A stretch of DNA of 64,000 nt, from positions 124,001 to 188,000 of the forward strand of contig NZ_VTPU01000006.1 of assembly GCF_008274785.1 (NCBI RefSeq). The letters run 5' to 3'. Source of the DNA: Halomonas eurihalina. Its GTDB lineage: Bacteria > Pseudomonadota > Gammaproteobacteria > Pseudomonadales > Halomonadaceae. A program made the translations under genes and the position numbers. Positions 9,086 through 21,588 of the stretch are shown piece after piece; the stretch's first letter is position 1, and the number at the start of each line of letters is the position of its first letter. The notes under the pieces are model-generated. The model had not been told where the DNA came from, did not search any database, and saw nothing but the letters and a program-made list of their open reading frames with translations.

Positions 9086-9102
9086 GGCGCTGGTCGGGAC
9101 GG
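9063..9102. repeat. 20-bp tandem duplication across the plsY stop
   Basis: Two adjacent 20-bp copies (9063-9082 and 9083-9102) differ at two positions. Because 20 is not a multiple of three, the second copy is out of frame with the first and its leading TGA is the plsY stop. With one copy removed the frame would read on for two more residues and end at TAG. Confidence 0.85.
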
Positions 9103-9118
9103 GATGAGTAGTCGTTAG

Positions 9119-9150
9119 CCACGAGTTACGAGTTACGAGATTCGAGCCAA
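9119..9150. repeat. ACGAGTT-type intergenic repeat between convergent genes
   Basis: The core is ACGAGTTACGAGTTACGAG followed by TTCGAG, between the ends of convergent plsY and tsaD. A related sequence (ACGGGCTACGAGCTGCGAG) lies at about 63346-63396, also between convergent genes. Both are followed by an AGCTAG- or GCTAGC-type sequence. This looks like a dispersed intergenic repeat family. Confidence 0.6.
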
Positions 9151-9165
9151 AAGCTAGCCCGTCGT

Positions 9166-10194
9166 TCAGGGCTCGCCGAGGGTTTCCAGCGGCCAGCGGG
9201 GGACGGCCTGCATCTTTCCGGGCTCGTCGCGTTGGCCGGCGCGCAGGCGTTGCGCGCCGGCATAGGCGATCATGGCGCCGTTGTCGGTGCAGAAGCGGCC
9301 GCGTGGATAGTACACCCGAGCATCGCGTTTTCCCGCTTCGTGCGCCAAGCGTTCGCGCAACCGCTGGTTGGCGCTGACCCCGCCGGCGACGACTAGCCGC
9401 GTCAGGCCGGTGGCGTCGAGCGCGCGGCGGCATTTGATCACCAGGGTATCGACGACCGCATCCTCGAAGGCGCGTGCCACATCGGCGCGTGCCTGGTCGT
9501 CGAGTGTGCCTTCGGCCTCGAACTGACGGATGGTGGTCAGGGTATGGGTCTTCAAGCCGGAAAAGCTGAAGTCCAGTCCCGGGCGATCGGTCATGGGGCG
9601 CGGGAAGCGCAGCCGTCCCGGGCTGCCCGTTTCGGCGAGCCGGGCCACGGCGGGGCCACCGGGATAGTCCAGACCGAGCATCTTGGCCGCCTTGTCGAAG
9701 GCCTCACCGGCGGCATCGTCCACTGATTCACCGAGCAGTCGGTAACGCCCGATGCCGGTGACTTCCACCAACTGGGTATGGCCGCCGGAGACCAGCAGGG
9801 CGACGAAGGGGAAGTCGGGGGGATCGTCTTCCAGCATGGGGGCCAGCAGGTGGCCTTCCATATGATGCACGCCGAGCACCGGAATACCGAGTGCCCGGGC
9901 CATGCCGTGGGCAGTGCTGGCACCGACCATCAGCGCGCCGACCAGGCCAGGTCCGGCGGTGTAAGCGATGGCGTCGAGGTCCTGTCGACGCATGCCGGCG
10001 TCGTCGAGCACCCGCTGGATCAGTGGCAGCAGGCGACGGGTGTGATCGCGGGAGGCCAGTTCAGGCACCACGCCACCGTATTCGGCATGCATGGCGATCT
10101 GGCTATGCAGGGCGTCGGCCGCAAGGCCCTGCTCGGTGTCGAAGAGGGCGACGCCGGTTTCGTCGCAGGAGGTCTCGATGCCCAATACGCGCAT
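9166..10194 (-). CDS. tsaD: tRNA threonylcarbamoyladenosine biosynthesis protein TsaD
   Basis: Transfers the threonylcarbamoyl group to A37 of ANN-decoding tRNAs, together with TsaB and TsaE. The start at 10194 gives [18 protein letters not shown], the family N terminus, and 342 aa; an in-frame ATG two codons earlier (10200) is possible, and the longer frame beyond it is non-coding. ASKHA-fold signatures: HMEGHLLAP with metal-binding histidines, [34 protein letters not shown] and [13 protein letters not shown]. It is divergent from rpsU, the conserved arrangement. Confidence 0.96.
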   Translation of the reverse strand: MRVLGIETSCDETGVALFDTEQGLAADALHSQIAMHAEYGGVVPELASRDHTRRLLPLIQRVLDDAGMRRQDLDAIAYTAGPGLVGALMVGASTAHGMARALGIPVLGVHHMEGHLLAPMLEDDPPDFPFVALLVSGGHTQLVEVTGIGRYRLLGESVDDAAGEAFDKAAKMLGLDYPGGPAVARLAETGSPGRLRFPRPMTDRPGLDFSFSGLKTHTLTTIRQFEAEGTLDDQARADVARAFEDAVVDTLVIKCRRALDATGLTRLVVAGGVSANQRLRERLAHEAGKRDARVYYPRGRFCTDNGAMIAYAGAQRLRAGQRDEPGKMQAVPRWPLETLGEP

Positions 10195-10275
10195 GGTCAT
10201 GGCTCGGTGGATCGGAAATGGCGGTATTCTACGCGTTTTGGACGCGCGGCGGCAGGGGCGGATCGGCGAAACGGT

Positions 10276-10304
10276 TTGCATGGCAGCATCACGACGACTA
10301 GAAT
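10276..10304 (+). promoter_or_regulatory. Putative sigma-70 promoter for rpsU-dnaG-rpoD
   Basis: TTGCAT (10276-10281), a 17-bp spacer and TAGAAT (10299-10304) lie about 150 bp upstream of rpsU in the tsaD-rpsU divergent region. Assignment rests on consensus match and position only. Confidence 0.45.
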
Positions 10305-10450
10305 ACTGTGCGCTGTAAGACTGGGTCGTGCGCCCGGGACTCGCATTTTCCATTGTCACCGTGCTACGGCATCGTCCGGGCGAAGCGTGATGGAGTCCTT
10401 AGGGTGTGCGTTCAAACCGAACTCAAGTTTTCAAGGTAGGTGAGTGCTTA

Positions 10451-10666
10451 ATGCCTTCTGTCAAAGTACGCGATAACGAGCCGTTTGACGTCGCGCTGCG
10501 TCGCTTCAAGCGTTCCTGTGAAAAAGCCGGTGTGCTCTCCGAGGTTCGCCGTCGCGAGCAGTACGAGAAGCCGACCGCAGAGCGCAAGCGCAAGGCGGCG
10601 GCTGCCGTCAAGCGTCACGCCAAGAAGCTCCAGCGTGAGCGCAAGCGTTTCGAACGGCTCTATTGA
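10451..10666 (+). CDS. rpsU: 30S ribosomal protein S21
   Basis: Small basic ribosomal protein, 71 aa, near the anti-Shine-Dalgarno region of the 30S platform and involved in initiation. The sequence runs [20 protein letters not shown] and ends [13 protein letters not shown], the standard S21 pattern. The ATG at 10451 was chosen over an upstream in-frame start because the family begins at MPSVKV; GGTGAG lies in front of it. It is the first gene of the macromolecular synthesis operon. Confidence 0.97.
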   Translation: MPSVKVRDNEPFDVALRRFKRSCEKAGVLSEVRRREQYEKPTAERKRKAAAAVKRHAKKLQRERKRFERLY

Positions 10667-10712
10667 TCCGTACTTGGGGCGGCCCTTCTCGGGTCGTCTC
10701 GGGAGGACGCCC

Positions 10713-10744
10713 AAGCGGCCGCCAATCGGTGGCCGCTTGTTTTT
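10713..10744 (+). terminator. Intrinsic terminator/attenuator between rpsU and dnaG
   Basis: AAGCGGCC (10713-10720), a 10-nt loop, GGCCGCTT (10731-10738), then G and five T. In E. coli a terminator at this place lets rpsU be expressed more than dnaG and rpoD; the same role is inferred here. Confidence 0.85.
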
Positions 10745-10793
10745 GCGTTGTGCGTCGTCGCACCCTCGTTTTTCCGCTTTCGGGATAGCCTGA

Positions 10794-12632
10794 ATGGCCG
10801 GACAGATTCCGCAACGTTTCATCGATGACCTGTTGGCCCGCACCGATGTGGTCGAGATCGTGGGTGAGCGGGTCAAACTCAAGAAATCGGGGCGCAATCA
10901 CTCCGGGCTGTGTCCCTTCCATCAGGAAAAATCGCCGTCGTTCACCGTCAGCGCCGACAAGCAGTTCTATCACTGCTTCGGTTGTGGTGCCCACGGTAAC
11001 GCTCTTGGTTTCTTGATGGAGTATGACCGCCTGCGGTTCCCCGAGGCGGTGGAACACCTGGCCGCGCGACTAGGGCTGGAAGTTCCTCGTGAGGGAGACG
11101 ACGACCCCCGCCAGCAGGCGCGCGAACGCAAGCGCAAGGAAGGCGTCAACCTGCTGGAGCTGGCGGCGAGCTTCTTTCGCGAGCGCCTGAAGATGCCGGA
11201 AGGCGAGGCGGCGCGCGCCTATCTCGACAAGCGGGGGCTCTCGCCCGAGGTGGTGCGTGATTTCGGCATTGGTTTCGCGCCTGCTGAGTGGGAGGCGATG
11301 CGCCGTCATCTCGGCGAGCGCGGCATCAGCGAGGCCGTTCAGATCGAGTACGGTCTGCTGGTGCATCGGGAGGACAGCGGCCGCACCTACGATCGCTTCC
11401 GCGACCGGGTGATGTTCCCGATCCGCGATATTCGCGGTCGTACCGTGGCCTTCGGCGGGCGGGTGCTTGGCGATGCCAAGCCCAAGTACCTCAACTCGCC
11501 GGAAACACCGGTGTTTCACAAGGGCCGCGAGCTCTACGGTCTCTATGAGGCGCGTCAGGCCAATGCCCGGCTGGATCGTGTGGTGATCGTCGAGGGCTAC
11601 ATGGATGTGGTGGCCCTGGCTCAGTTCGGCATTCGCAATGCGGTGGCCACGCTGGGCACGGCGACCACCGAGGATCATCTGTCGCGGTTGTTTCGCGTGG
11701 TCGACGAAGTGGTGTTTTGCTTCGACGGCGACCGAGCAGGCCGCCAGGCGGCGGATCGGGCTCTGCGTACGGCGCTGCCGATGATGATTGACGGGCGTCA
11801 GGCACGTTTCTTGTTTCTGCCCGAAGGCGAGGACCCGGACACCCTGGTGCGTCGCGAGGGGAGCGAGGCCTTCGAGGACCGTATCACCTGCGCGAGTCCG
11901 TTGTCGGAGTTTCTGTTCGAGTTGGCGGCGCAAGGGCGTGATCTGGCGCGCATCGAAGAGCGCGAGCGTTATGCCAGTCAGGTGCTGGAAGCGATCGAGC
12001 TGTTGCCCGAGGGAATGTTGAAGTCCTTGCTGTTGACGGAACTCTCGCGGCGTACTGGCGTCGACCAATCAAGCTTCGAATCCTTGATGATGCGTCACGC
12101 TGGCTCGGAGGGTGGTCGAGCGTCGCCGGACGAGGCCGCGCCGCCACCGATGGCTGAGGCAGCACCGGTGATGGGTGAGGCATCGGTGGGCGAGGCATCG
12201 GCGTCCAGCGGAACTCTTGGGTTGATGGCGCGAGCCTTGCAGTTACTGGTGCATGAGCCGGGGTTGGTCGAGCGCCTGCCGGAGAGCGACGACTGGTGTC
12301 CCCAGGAGGATGGCGATGCCCGGCTGTGCCGCGAGGTGGTGCGTCTGCTCAAGGCTGGACGCTATCGCAGTGCCCAGGTGTTGCTGGCGCATTTTCACGG
12401 TACGCCGGAAGGTGAGCGCCTGGCTGAGCTGGCACGCCGAGAGCCACTGGTACCCAAGGGGGTGCGCGGTGTCGAACTGGATAATTGGGTGTCGTACTTT
12501 CAGCGCCATCGCCGGCAACGGTCTCCCCAGGAGGAGTACGATGCCCTGCTGGCTCGGAGTCGCACTGGTGAGCGGCTGTCGCAGCAAGAGCGCCAGCGGC
12601 TGAACGAACTGTTGATGGAGCTGAAAGGATGA
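10794..12632 (+). CDS. dnaG: DNA primase
   Basis: Synthesises RNA primers at the replication fork with DnaB helicase. Domains in order: CHC2-type zinc finger at about residues 38-66 (LCPFHQEKSPSF, then YHCFGCGAHG), the RNA-polymerase core with TOPRIM (VVIVEGYMDVVALAQFG and CFDGDRAGRQAADRAL), an Ala/Glu/Pro-rich linker around 440-470, and a C-terminal DnaB-interacting helical domain. The 612-aa length is normal (E. coli 581). It sits between rpsU and rpoD in the conserved order. Confidence 0.97.
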   Translation: MAGQIPQRFIDDLLARTDVVEIVGERVKLKKSGRNHSGLCPFHQEKSPSFTVSADKQFYHCFGCGAHGNALGFLMEYDRLRFPEAVEHLAARLGLEVPREGDDDPRQQARERKRKEGVNLLELAASFFRERLKMPEGEAARAYLDKRGLSPEVVRDFGIGFAPAEWEAMRRHLGERGISEAVQIEYGLLVHREDSGRTYDRFRDRVMFPIRDIRGRTVAFGGRVLGDAKPKYLNSPETPVFHKGRELYGLYEARQANARLDRVVIVEGYMDVVALAQFGIRNAVATLGTATTEDHLSRLFRVVDEVVFCFDGDRAGRQAADRALRTALPMMIDGRQARFLFLPEGEDPDTLVRREGSEAFEDRITCASPLSEFLFELAAQGRDLARIEERERYASQVLEAIELLPEGMLKSLLLTELSRRTGVDQSSFESLMMRHAGSEGGRASPDEAAPPPMAEAAPVMGEASVGEASASSGTLGLMARALQLLVHEPGLVERLPESDDWCPQEDGDARLCREVVRLLKAGRYRSAQVLLAHFHGTPEGERLAELARREPLVPKGVRGVELDNWVSYFQRHRRQRSPQEEYDALLARSRTGERLSQQERQRLNELLMELKG

Positions 12633-12866
12633 CGGCCTCGAAGGCGCCGGAAAAGTGGCGCGAGGGTTGAATTCTCTCCTACCATCACCACATTAAGAGC
12701 GTAACCAAACGGGACGCAACCGGATAAGCTAACACACCTGAATGACCGCGCAAACACACCGAGCTAGCAAAACAGTAGGCGAAACCGCTATACTGTTCGG
12801 CTTATCGAGTTTTCTCCGCCTCAGTGCTTCAGGTGCTTCATTCTTCTTCGTCGAGATAGGGTTTCT

Positions 12867-14714
<1,848 letters not shown>

Positions 14715-14742
14715 TCGCGATAGCGAGTCTCAGGCGCAATGC

Positions 14743-14778
14743 ACGACGCCCGCGGATTGTTCCGCGGGCGTCGTCGTT
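14743..14778 (+). terminator. Strong hairpin after rpoD
   Basis: ACGACGCCCGCGGA (14743-14756), loop TTGT, TCCGCGGGCGTCGT (14761-14774): a perfect 14-bp stem with only a weak T-rich tail (CGTTTC). It is probably the end of the rpsU-dnaG-rpoD transcript and may also serve the convergent gene at 14803. Confidence 0.75.
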
Positions 14779-14802
14779 TCGGAGGTTGGTCGCGTGGAAG
14801 GC

Positions 14803-15441
14803 TCAGCGCCCGGTGATTAGTCGGCGACGGACCAGCAGAACCAGTTCCAGCATGGCGAACAGCATCAGGGTGTAACCGAACAGTTCGGTGACTTCTTCCG
14901 CCGCGTTCTTGAAGGCGCGCAGATAGTGCTCGCCGAGGATCTCCTGCCACAGGGCGCTGCGGCCATACAGGCGGGAGAAGGCGTAGGTGGTCAGGAAGCC
15001 GGCCGCGAAGAGCCCGAAGGAGAAAGTGCCGGTGATCGACTCGAGTTCGGTCACGAAGGCCCGGCGATGGCGGATCACCACGAACAGCACGGGCAGCACC
15101 AGCAGGGCGACCAGCGTCTGCCAGGCGCCATCGAAGACATAGGTATCGAGCCAGGCGTCCTGCTCGCGGATCAATGAGGCGCCAAGCAGGCCGACCAGCA
15201 GCAGGGCGACATTGGGCAGCTGGCGTTGCCAGACTCGTACGGAGAGTGCCAACCCCGTTGCCAGCAGCAGCAGCATGGATTGGGCGAGTTCAGTGAAGCC
15301 GGATTCCGAAAACTGGGTGTAGTCGAGCTGTTGGGCTTCCTGCATGACGCCTTCCATCAAGGCGGCGATGATCACCAGATAAGCCAGGGCTCGCAGGCAG
15401 GTGGCTCGAAAGCTGATCCGGTCAGGGGGCGTATTGGACAT
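14803..15441 (-). CDS. Multi-pass membrane protein of unknown function
   Basis: 212 aa from the ATG at 15441 (MSNTPPDRISFRATC), preceded by GAGAAG; an ATG at 15477 adds 12 unlikely residues. About six hydrophobic segments are visible, including ALAYLVIIAALMEGVM, MLLLLATGLALSV, VALLLVGLLGASLI, TLVALLVLPVLFVVI and a C-terminal LFGYTLMLFAMLELVLLV followed by a basic tail RRRLITGR. No catalytic or transport motif was recognised. It stands alone between rpoD (convergent) and a LysR gene on the same strand 70 bp upstream. Confidence 0.75.
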   Translation of the reverse strand: MSNTPPDRISFRATCLRALAYLVIIAALMEGVMQEAQQLDYTQFSESGFTELAQSMLLLLATGLALSVRVWQRQLPNVALLLVGLLGASLIREQDAWLDTYVFDGAWQTLVALLVLPVLFVVIRHRRAFVTELESITGTFSFGLFAAGFLTTYAFSRLYGRSALWQEILGEHYLRAFKNAAEEVTELFGYTLMLFAMLELVLLVRRRLITGR

Positions 15442-15510
15442 CCGTCTTCTCGTGGCGTGGTGTATCGAAGAGCACAATTATACGCATCTTGTCCTGTCAT
15501 CGCTCGCCGG

Positions 15511-16437
15511 CTAACGAACGGAGTGCGGTCTTTTTGCCTCCTCCACGAGCCAGTCATGCACGGCCCGCACGCGGCGATCGTCCAGAGCGCCGGCGGTGTA
15601 GACGATGCCATAGTGCATGCCGGTGGCGACACGTCGCTCCAGGGGGGCGATCAGGGCGCCGGTCTCCAACTCGTTGGTGATCAGGGTCTGGCGGGCGATG
15701 GCCACGCCCATGCCGGCGATGGCCGCTTCCATGGTCAAGTGGTTGCGGTTGAAGGTATAGCCGCGATGAACGTTTACCGAAGGCGCCTCGATGGCCTCCA
15801 GATAGTGTTCCCATTCGCCGTAGTCGCGACTTCCGCGCCAGGCGGTGACGTCGTGCAGTAGCGGATACCAGGCCAGGTCATCGGGGCGTCGCAGGGGAGG
15901 ACGCCCGCGCAGCAGCGAGGGCGAGCAGACCGGGAAGATGGTTTCCTCGATCAGTGGTGTGATGGCCAGTCCCGGTGTCTGGCCGTCGTTGAGATCCAGG
16001 GCGAGATCGAAATCGCCTTCCCGCAGCGAGGTGCTGCTGTCCTCGGCGGTGACGTGCAGCTCGATGTCGGGGAAACGCGCCTGAAGCCGAGGCAGGCGGG
16101 GCATCAGCCACTTGTTGAGGAATGAGGGGACACTGCGTAGCCGGATGATGCCGCTCATCACCCCGCTGCGCAGTCGTTTTACTTCGAGCCCCACAGCCTG
16201 ATAGGCGTCGTCGACTACGGTGGCCAGTCGTCTGCCTTCCTCGGTCAGGGCGAGGCGGCGGGGCAGGCGCCGGAACAGCTTGAAGCCCAGCCTGTCCTCC
16301 AACTGTTTGATCTGCTGGCTGACCGCGCCGGTGGTGACGTGCAGTTCTTCCGCCGCCCGAGTGAACGAGAGATGGCGCGCGCTGACAGCGAAGACCTTCA
16401 GCCAGGCGTGGGTCTGAGAATTGAGAAGACGGCTCAT
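15511..16437 (-). CDS. LysR-family regulator, DsdC/GcvA-like, divergent from sdaA
   Basis: 308-aa LysR-type regulator. The N-terminal winged helix is clear (FAVSARHLSFTRAAEELHVT, then GAVSQQIKQLEDRLG), followed by a periplasmic-binding-protein-like effector domain with the inducer-site segment EGDFDLALDLNDG. Overall look is closest to the DsdC/GcvA group that senses amino acids. It is transcribed divergently from sdaA with a 200-bp gap, so control of serine deamination in response to serine or glycine is plausible; this is inferred from position. Confidence 0.88.
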   Translation of the reverse strand: MSRLLNSQTHAWLKVFAVSARHLSFTRAAEELHVTTGAVSQQIKQLEDRLGFKLFRRLPRRLALTEEGRRLATVVDDAYQAVGLEVKRLRSGVMSGIIRLRSVPSFLNKWLMPRLPRLQARFPDIELHVTAEDSSTSLREGDFDLALDLNDGQTPGLAITPLIEETIFPVCSPSLLRGRPPLRRPDDLAWYPLLHDVTAWRGSRDYGEWEHYLEAIEAPSVNVHRGYTFNRNHLTMEAAIAGMGVAIARQTLITNELETGALIAPLERRVATGMHYGIVYTAGALDDRRVRAVHDWLVEEAKRPHSVR

Positions 16438-16637
16438 GGTTTAGTCATACTATACTGAAAGCGAGATATTCTCGATTGCTCGGGGCAAAACCTGCCTCCA
16501 ACATAAGGGTCAAATGAGGTGAATGCCAGTTGGGTTTAGCCTGACTGACAGAAAGCCATAGAGAAAGGCACCTGAACAAACGCCTTCCGCCAGATCCTGA
16601 CCACCGGTTTTACCCGGTCACGCAATGAGGCACCATC

Positions 16638-18017
16638 ATGGCAATCAGCGTCTTCGACTTGTTCAAGATCGGTATCGGGCCGTCGAGCTCCCATACGGTG
16701 GGCCCGATGCGGGCGGCCCATGACTTCATCCAGGCGTTGCGTGGCCGTGACCTGCTCGAACGGGTGGCGCGGATCGAGATCCATCTGCATGGCTCGCTTT
16801 CGTCCACCGGCAAGGGACACGGCACCGACCGGGCGACCATCATGGGGCTGATGGGCGAGAGTCCCGACAGCATCGATCCGGCGATCGTCTCGCCCTGTAT
16901 CGAGGAGTTACTGGAGTCCCAGACCCTGCTGCTCGATGGCCATCTGGCGATTCCCTTCGTCTGGGCGCGCGACCTGCAATGGCATGACGAGAGTCTGCCT
17001 TATCATCCCAATGCGATGACGCTGGTGGCGCATGGCCATGCCGATGAACTGTATCGCAACGTCTTCTACTCGGTGGGGGGCGGCTTCGTGGTCGATCAGG
17101 GGCAGGTCGATCGGGACGAGCTGGATGCCGATACCACGGCACTGCCCTATGAGTTCAACAGCGCCGCCGAGCTGCTGGCCTTGTGCCGGCTGCATGATCT
17201 GCGCATCAGCGAGCTGATGATGGAGAACGAGAAGGCCTGGCGGGACGAATCCGAGATTCGTGCCGGCCTCTGGCACATCTGGGAAGCCATGCAGGCCTGC
17301 GTCAACCAGGGGTTCGCCAACGAGGGCATTCTGCCCGGCGGTCTCGAGGTCAAACGGCGCGCGGCGGCCCTGCATCGTCGACTGGAGGCGATGGAGGATG
17401 ACGCCAGTCTGATCACTTCGACCTTCTCCGCTATGGACTGGGTCAATGTCTTCGCCTTGGCGGTGAACGAGGAGAATGCCGCCGGTGGCCGCATGGTCAC
17501 CGCACCCACCAATGGGGCAGCGGGGATCATTCCGGCGGTGCTGCACTATTACATGAAGTTCCAGCAGGGTGCTTGCGAGCGTAACGTGGTGGACTTTCTG
17601 CTGACCGCCGGTGCGGTAGGCATCCTGTGCAAGAAGAATGCATCCATTTCCGGCGCCGAGGTCGGCTGTCAGGGCGAGGTGGGGTCGGCCTGCGCCATGG
17701 CTGCCGCTGGACTCACCGAGGTGATGGGGGGCAGCGCCGCCCAGGTCGAGAATGCCGCCGAGATCGGTCTCGAGCATAACCTGGGCCTGACCTGCGACCC
17801 GGTCGGCGGGCTGGTCCAGGTTCCCTGTATCGAACGCAATGCCATCGCCTCGGTCAAGGCGATCAATGCGACCCAGATGGCGCTGCGTGGCGACGGTGAG
17901 CATTTCATTTCGCTGGACAAGGCTATTCGCACCATGCGCGATACCGGCGCCGACATGCAGGAGAAGTACAAGGAGACTTCCAAGGGTGGTCTGGCCGTCA
18001 ATGCCATCGAGTGTTGA
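16638..18017 (+). CDS. sdaA: L-serine ammonia-lyase (L-serine dehydratase), single chain
   Basis: Deaminates L-serine to pyruvate and ammonia using an oxygen-sensitive 4Fe-4S cluster. Single-chain form, 459 aa: the N-terminal beta domain opens [19 protein letters not shown]; the C-terminal alpha domain has [18 protein letters not shown] and the cluster cysteines around [21 protein letters not shown] and [14 protein letters not shown]. In this window it is the probable exit for serine made by GlyA from betaine-derived glycine. In Pseudomonas aeruginosa a serine dehydratase gene likewise lies near gbdR. A strong terminator follows. Confidence 0.96.
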   Translation: MAISVFDLFKIGIGPSSSHTVGPMRAAHDFIQALRGRDLLERVARIEIHLHGSLSSTGKGHGTDRATIMGLMGESPDSIDPAIVSPCIEELLESQTLLLDGHLAIPFVWARDLQWHDESLPYHPNAMTLVAHGHADELYRNVFYSVGGGFVVDQGQVDRDELDADTTALPYEFNSAAELLALCRLHDLRISELMMENEKAWRDESEIRAGLWHIWEAMQACVNQGFANEGILPGGLEVKRRAAALHRRLEAMEDDASLITSTFSAMDWVNVFALAVNEENAAGGRMVTAPTNGAAGIIPAVLHYYMKFQQGACERNVVDFLLTAGAVGILCKKNASISGAEVGCQGEVGSACAMAAAGLTEVMGGSAAQVENAAEIGLEHNLGLTCDPVGGLVQVPCIERNAIASVKAINATQMALRGDGEHFISLDKAIRTMRDTGADMQEKYKETSKGGLAVNAIEC

Positions 18018-18056
18018 CCCTTTTTCTTGCCGGGCCGCCCGAGGCGGTCACCTTCG

Positions 18057-18086
18057 GCGCGACACCTTCGGGTGTCGCGCTTTTTT
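18057..18086 (+). terminator. Intrinsic terminator of sdaA
   Basis: GCGCGACACC (18057-18066), loop TTCG, GGTGTCGCGC (18071-18080), then six T (18081-18086). Canonical rho-independent terminator. Confidence 0.95.
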
Positions 18087-18242
18087 ATGGGACTCCTCTT
18101 GCCGGTGTCAGGATGGAGCGGTGGTAGGCTGAGCGGTTCTCTTCGTCGGAACGCAGTTGCACCGCTACTTCAACCGGTGTAATAACCATCGGGCAGGCCT
18201 CCATGGCAAACCTGTCAGGAGGGCGCGACCGAGAGGGCGCAC

Positions 18243-19286
18243 ATGATGATGATTTTCGGATTTGTCGCCGGCCTGGCGCTGTTGATCGTCGGCGCCGAGG
18301 TGCTGGTCAGGGGGGCGTCGCGTCTGGCTCTGCGGATGGGCATCTCGCCGCTGATCATTGGTCTGACGGTGGTGGCCTTCGGCACCAGTTCGCCGGAACT
18401 GGCGGTCAGCGTGAAGTCGGCCCTTGATGACCAGGCCGGCATTGCCATGGGCAACGTGGTGGGCAGCAACATCTTCAACGTGCTGTTCATCCTTGGTGTC
18501 GCGGCGCTGATCGTGCCGCTGACGGTGGCCCCTCAGTTGATCCGCCAGGACATCCCGCTGATGATCGGCCTCTCCGGGCTGCTTCTGGTGTTGTCGCTCG
18601 ATGGTCTGCTGGGGCGCTTGGATAGCCTGCTGCTGGTGGCCTGCCTGGCGGCGTACCTGCTGTTCCTGTTTCTGCACAATCGACGTGAGGCGCCGCCGCC
18701 TTCCAAGAAGTCGAACACGCCCTTGCCTCTCAATCTATTCATGGTGCTCGGTGGGTTGGCGCTCTTGGTGCTGGGCTCGCACTGGTTCGTGGGAGCCTCC
18801 GTCGAGATGGCGGCCAGGCTCGGGATCAGCGAGCAGGTGATCGGGCTGACGATCGTTGCTGCAGGCACCTCGCTGCCCGAGGTAGTAACGTCGCTCATCG
18901 CCGCACTGCGTGGTGAACGTGACATTGCGGTGGGCAATGTGGTGGGCAGCAACATCTTCAACATCCTGGGCGTGCTGGGGCTGTCCGGGCTGCTGGCGCC
19001 GTCCGGCATTGGTGTCTCTGCGGCCATGCTGGGCTTCGACATGCCAGTGATGATCGCTGTGGCGCTCGCCTGCCTGCCGATCTGTCTGACCGGCGGCACG
19101 ATCAACCGCTGGGAAGGGGGAGTGTTGCTGGGCTACTACCTGGCCTATACCGCTTACCTGGTGCTGCAGGTCGCTCATCATGACGCGCTGCAAGGCTTCG
19201 GTGCGGTGATGAGCTATTTCGTGTTGCCCATCACGGCCCTGACCCTCATGGTTCTGGTAGTTCAGGAGCGTCGCCGTCGAACCTAG
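18243..19286 (+). CDS. CaCA-family sodium/calcium antiporter (YrbG-like)
   Basis: Inner-membrane cation exchanger, 347 aa, about ten transmembrane segments. The two alpha repeats of the family are obvious: VVAFGTSSPELAVS with GNVVGSNIFNVLFILG in the first half, and IVAAGTSLPEVVTS with GNVVGSNIFNILGVLG in the second; they form the ion-binding site. Three ATGs in a row (18243, 18246, 18249) leave the start ambiguous by two residues. It is monocistronic: sdaA ends upstream with a terminator and the next gene is convergent 5 bp away. Ion specificity cannot be read from sequence. Confidence 0.93.
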   Translation: MMMIFGFVAGLALLIVGAEVLVRGASRLALRMGISPLIIGLTVVAFGTSSPELAVSVKSALDDQAGIAMGNVVGSNIFNVLFILGVAALIVPLTVAPQLIRQDIPLMIGLSGLLLVLSLDGLLGRLDSLLLVACLAAYLLFLFLHNRREAPPPSKKSNTPLPLNLFMVLGGLALLVLGSHWFVGASVEMAARLGISEQVIGLTIVAAGTSLPEVVTSLIAALRGERDIAVGNVVGSNIFNILGVLGLSGLLAPSGIGVSAAMLGFDMPVMIAVALACLPICLTGGTINRWEGGVLLGYYLAYTAYLVLQVAHHDALQGFGAVMSYFVLPITALTLMVLVVQERRRRT

Positions 19287-19291
19287 GGACG

Positions 19292-20194
19292 TCATGCGCT
19301 CGACCGGCGTTGTGCCGGCAGGCTGGGCCCGAGCTCGGCGACCAGGTAATCGAGGAACTGGCGAACCTTGGGGGAGCGGTGCCGATGGCGCGGATAGACG
19401 GCCCAGACCGCGGTATCGTCGTGTCGGTAGGCGTCGAGCACGCTGATCAGCTCGCCCCGGGCCAGGTGCTGGTCGACATAGTAGTCGGGCAACTGCGCAA
19501 GCCCCAGGCCCTTGAGGGCGGCATCGAGCAGGGCCGGTCCGGAGTTACCGCGCCAGGGGCCATCGATGCGTATCTCGCGACGCACGCCGTTGACGTCGAA
19601 TCGCCAGTGATCACGCGTACCCACCAGGCAGCGATGGCGAGCCAGCTCGGAGAGGGCATGGGGCTGGCCGTAATGGGTGAAATAGTCGGGTGAGCCGACC
19701 ACGTACTCGCGACGTTCGCACAGCCGGCGGGCAATCAGCGATGAGTCCTGGAGCGTGCCCATGCGGATGGCGATGTCGAAACCTTCGTCGATGATGTCGA
19801 CTCGCCGGTTGGTGAAGTGCATGCGCACCTCGAGCTGCGGGTGCAGGCGCATGAAATCATGGACCAGCGGTGCCAGGTAGCGTTCGCCGAAGGTGGTGGC
19901 GCAGGTGAGGCTGAGCAGGCCGCTGGGGCGGGTCTGGAGTTCCTTGATGGCCGCTTCGGCCTCACGGAAGCCGTCGAACAGATGATGGCAGTGCTGATAG
20001 TACAGGCGACCCGCCTCGGTCAGGCGTATGCGGCGCGTGGTCCGGTACAGCAGGGGAGTGTCCAGTTGGCTCTCCAACTGGCTGACCAGCCGGCTGACAT
20101 GGGAACTCGAGACCCTCAGCCGCTCGGCGGCGGCATTGAAGGCGCCGAGTCGGACGACCTCGATGAAGGCTTCGACACGATCCCAGCGTTGCAT
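19292..20194 (-). CDS. LysR-family regulator divergent from frmA
   Basis: 300-aa LysR-type regulator: N-terminal HTH (FIEVVRLGAFNAAAERLRVS, then SHVSRLVSQLESQLD) and an effector domain of the AaeR/PtxR-like group (SLTCATTFGERYLAPLVHDF). It is transcribed away from frmA-fghA with a 122-bp intergenic gap, so formaldehyde-inducible control of frmA is a reasonable guess; LysR-type activators are known for some GSH-dependent formaldehyde operons. The effector is unknown. Confidence 0.88.
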   Translation of the reverse strand: MQRWDRVEAFIEVVRLGAFNAAAERLRVSSSHVSRLVSQLESQLDTPLLYRTTRRIRLTEAGRLYYQHCHHLFDGFREAEAAIKELQTRPSGLLSLTCATTFGERYLAPLVHDFMRLHPQLEVRMHFTNRRVDIIDEGFDIAIRMGTLQDSSLIARRLCERREYVVGSPDYFTHYGQPHALSELARHRCLVGTRDHWRFDVNGVRREIRIDGPWRGNSGPALLDAALKGLGLAQLPDYYVDQHLARGELISVLDAYRHDDTAVWAVYPRHRHRSPKVRQFLDYLVAELGPSLPAQRRSSA

Positions 20195-20232
20195 GTTGGC
20201 GCCTCCACTCGATTGTTGCTAGATGACAATAA

Positions 20233-21426
<1,194 letters not shown>

Positions 21427-21588
21427 TTGCCGGTTGCGCCATGCCGGTCGCTGGGTGAATCTGCTGGTGTGGGGCGACTCGTGCCGGCCTGGCGTCTGGC
21501 GGCGGTACCTTCCCGTGCCGCCATTGACCCGGCAACAGGATTGCCGGGTCAGGACTGAACCGATTTCCGTCATCGAGGAGACTGATCC

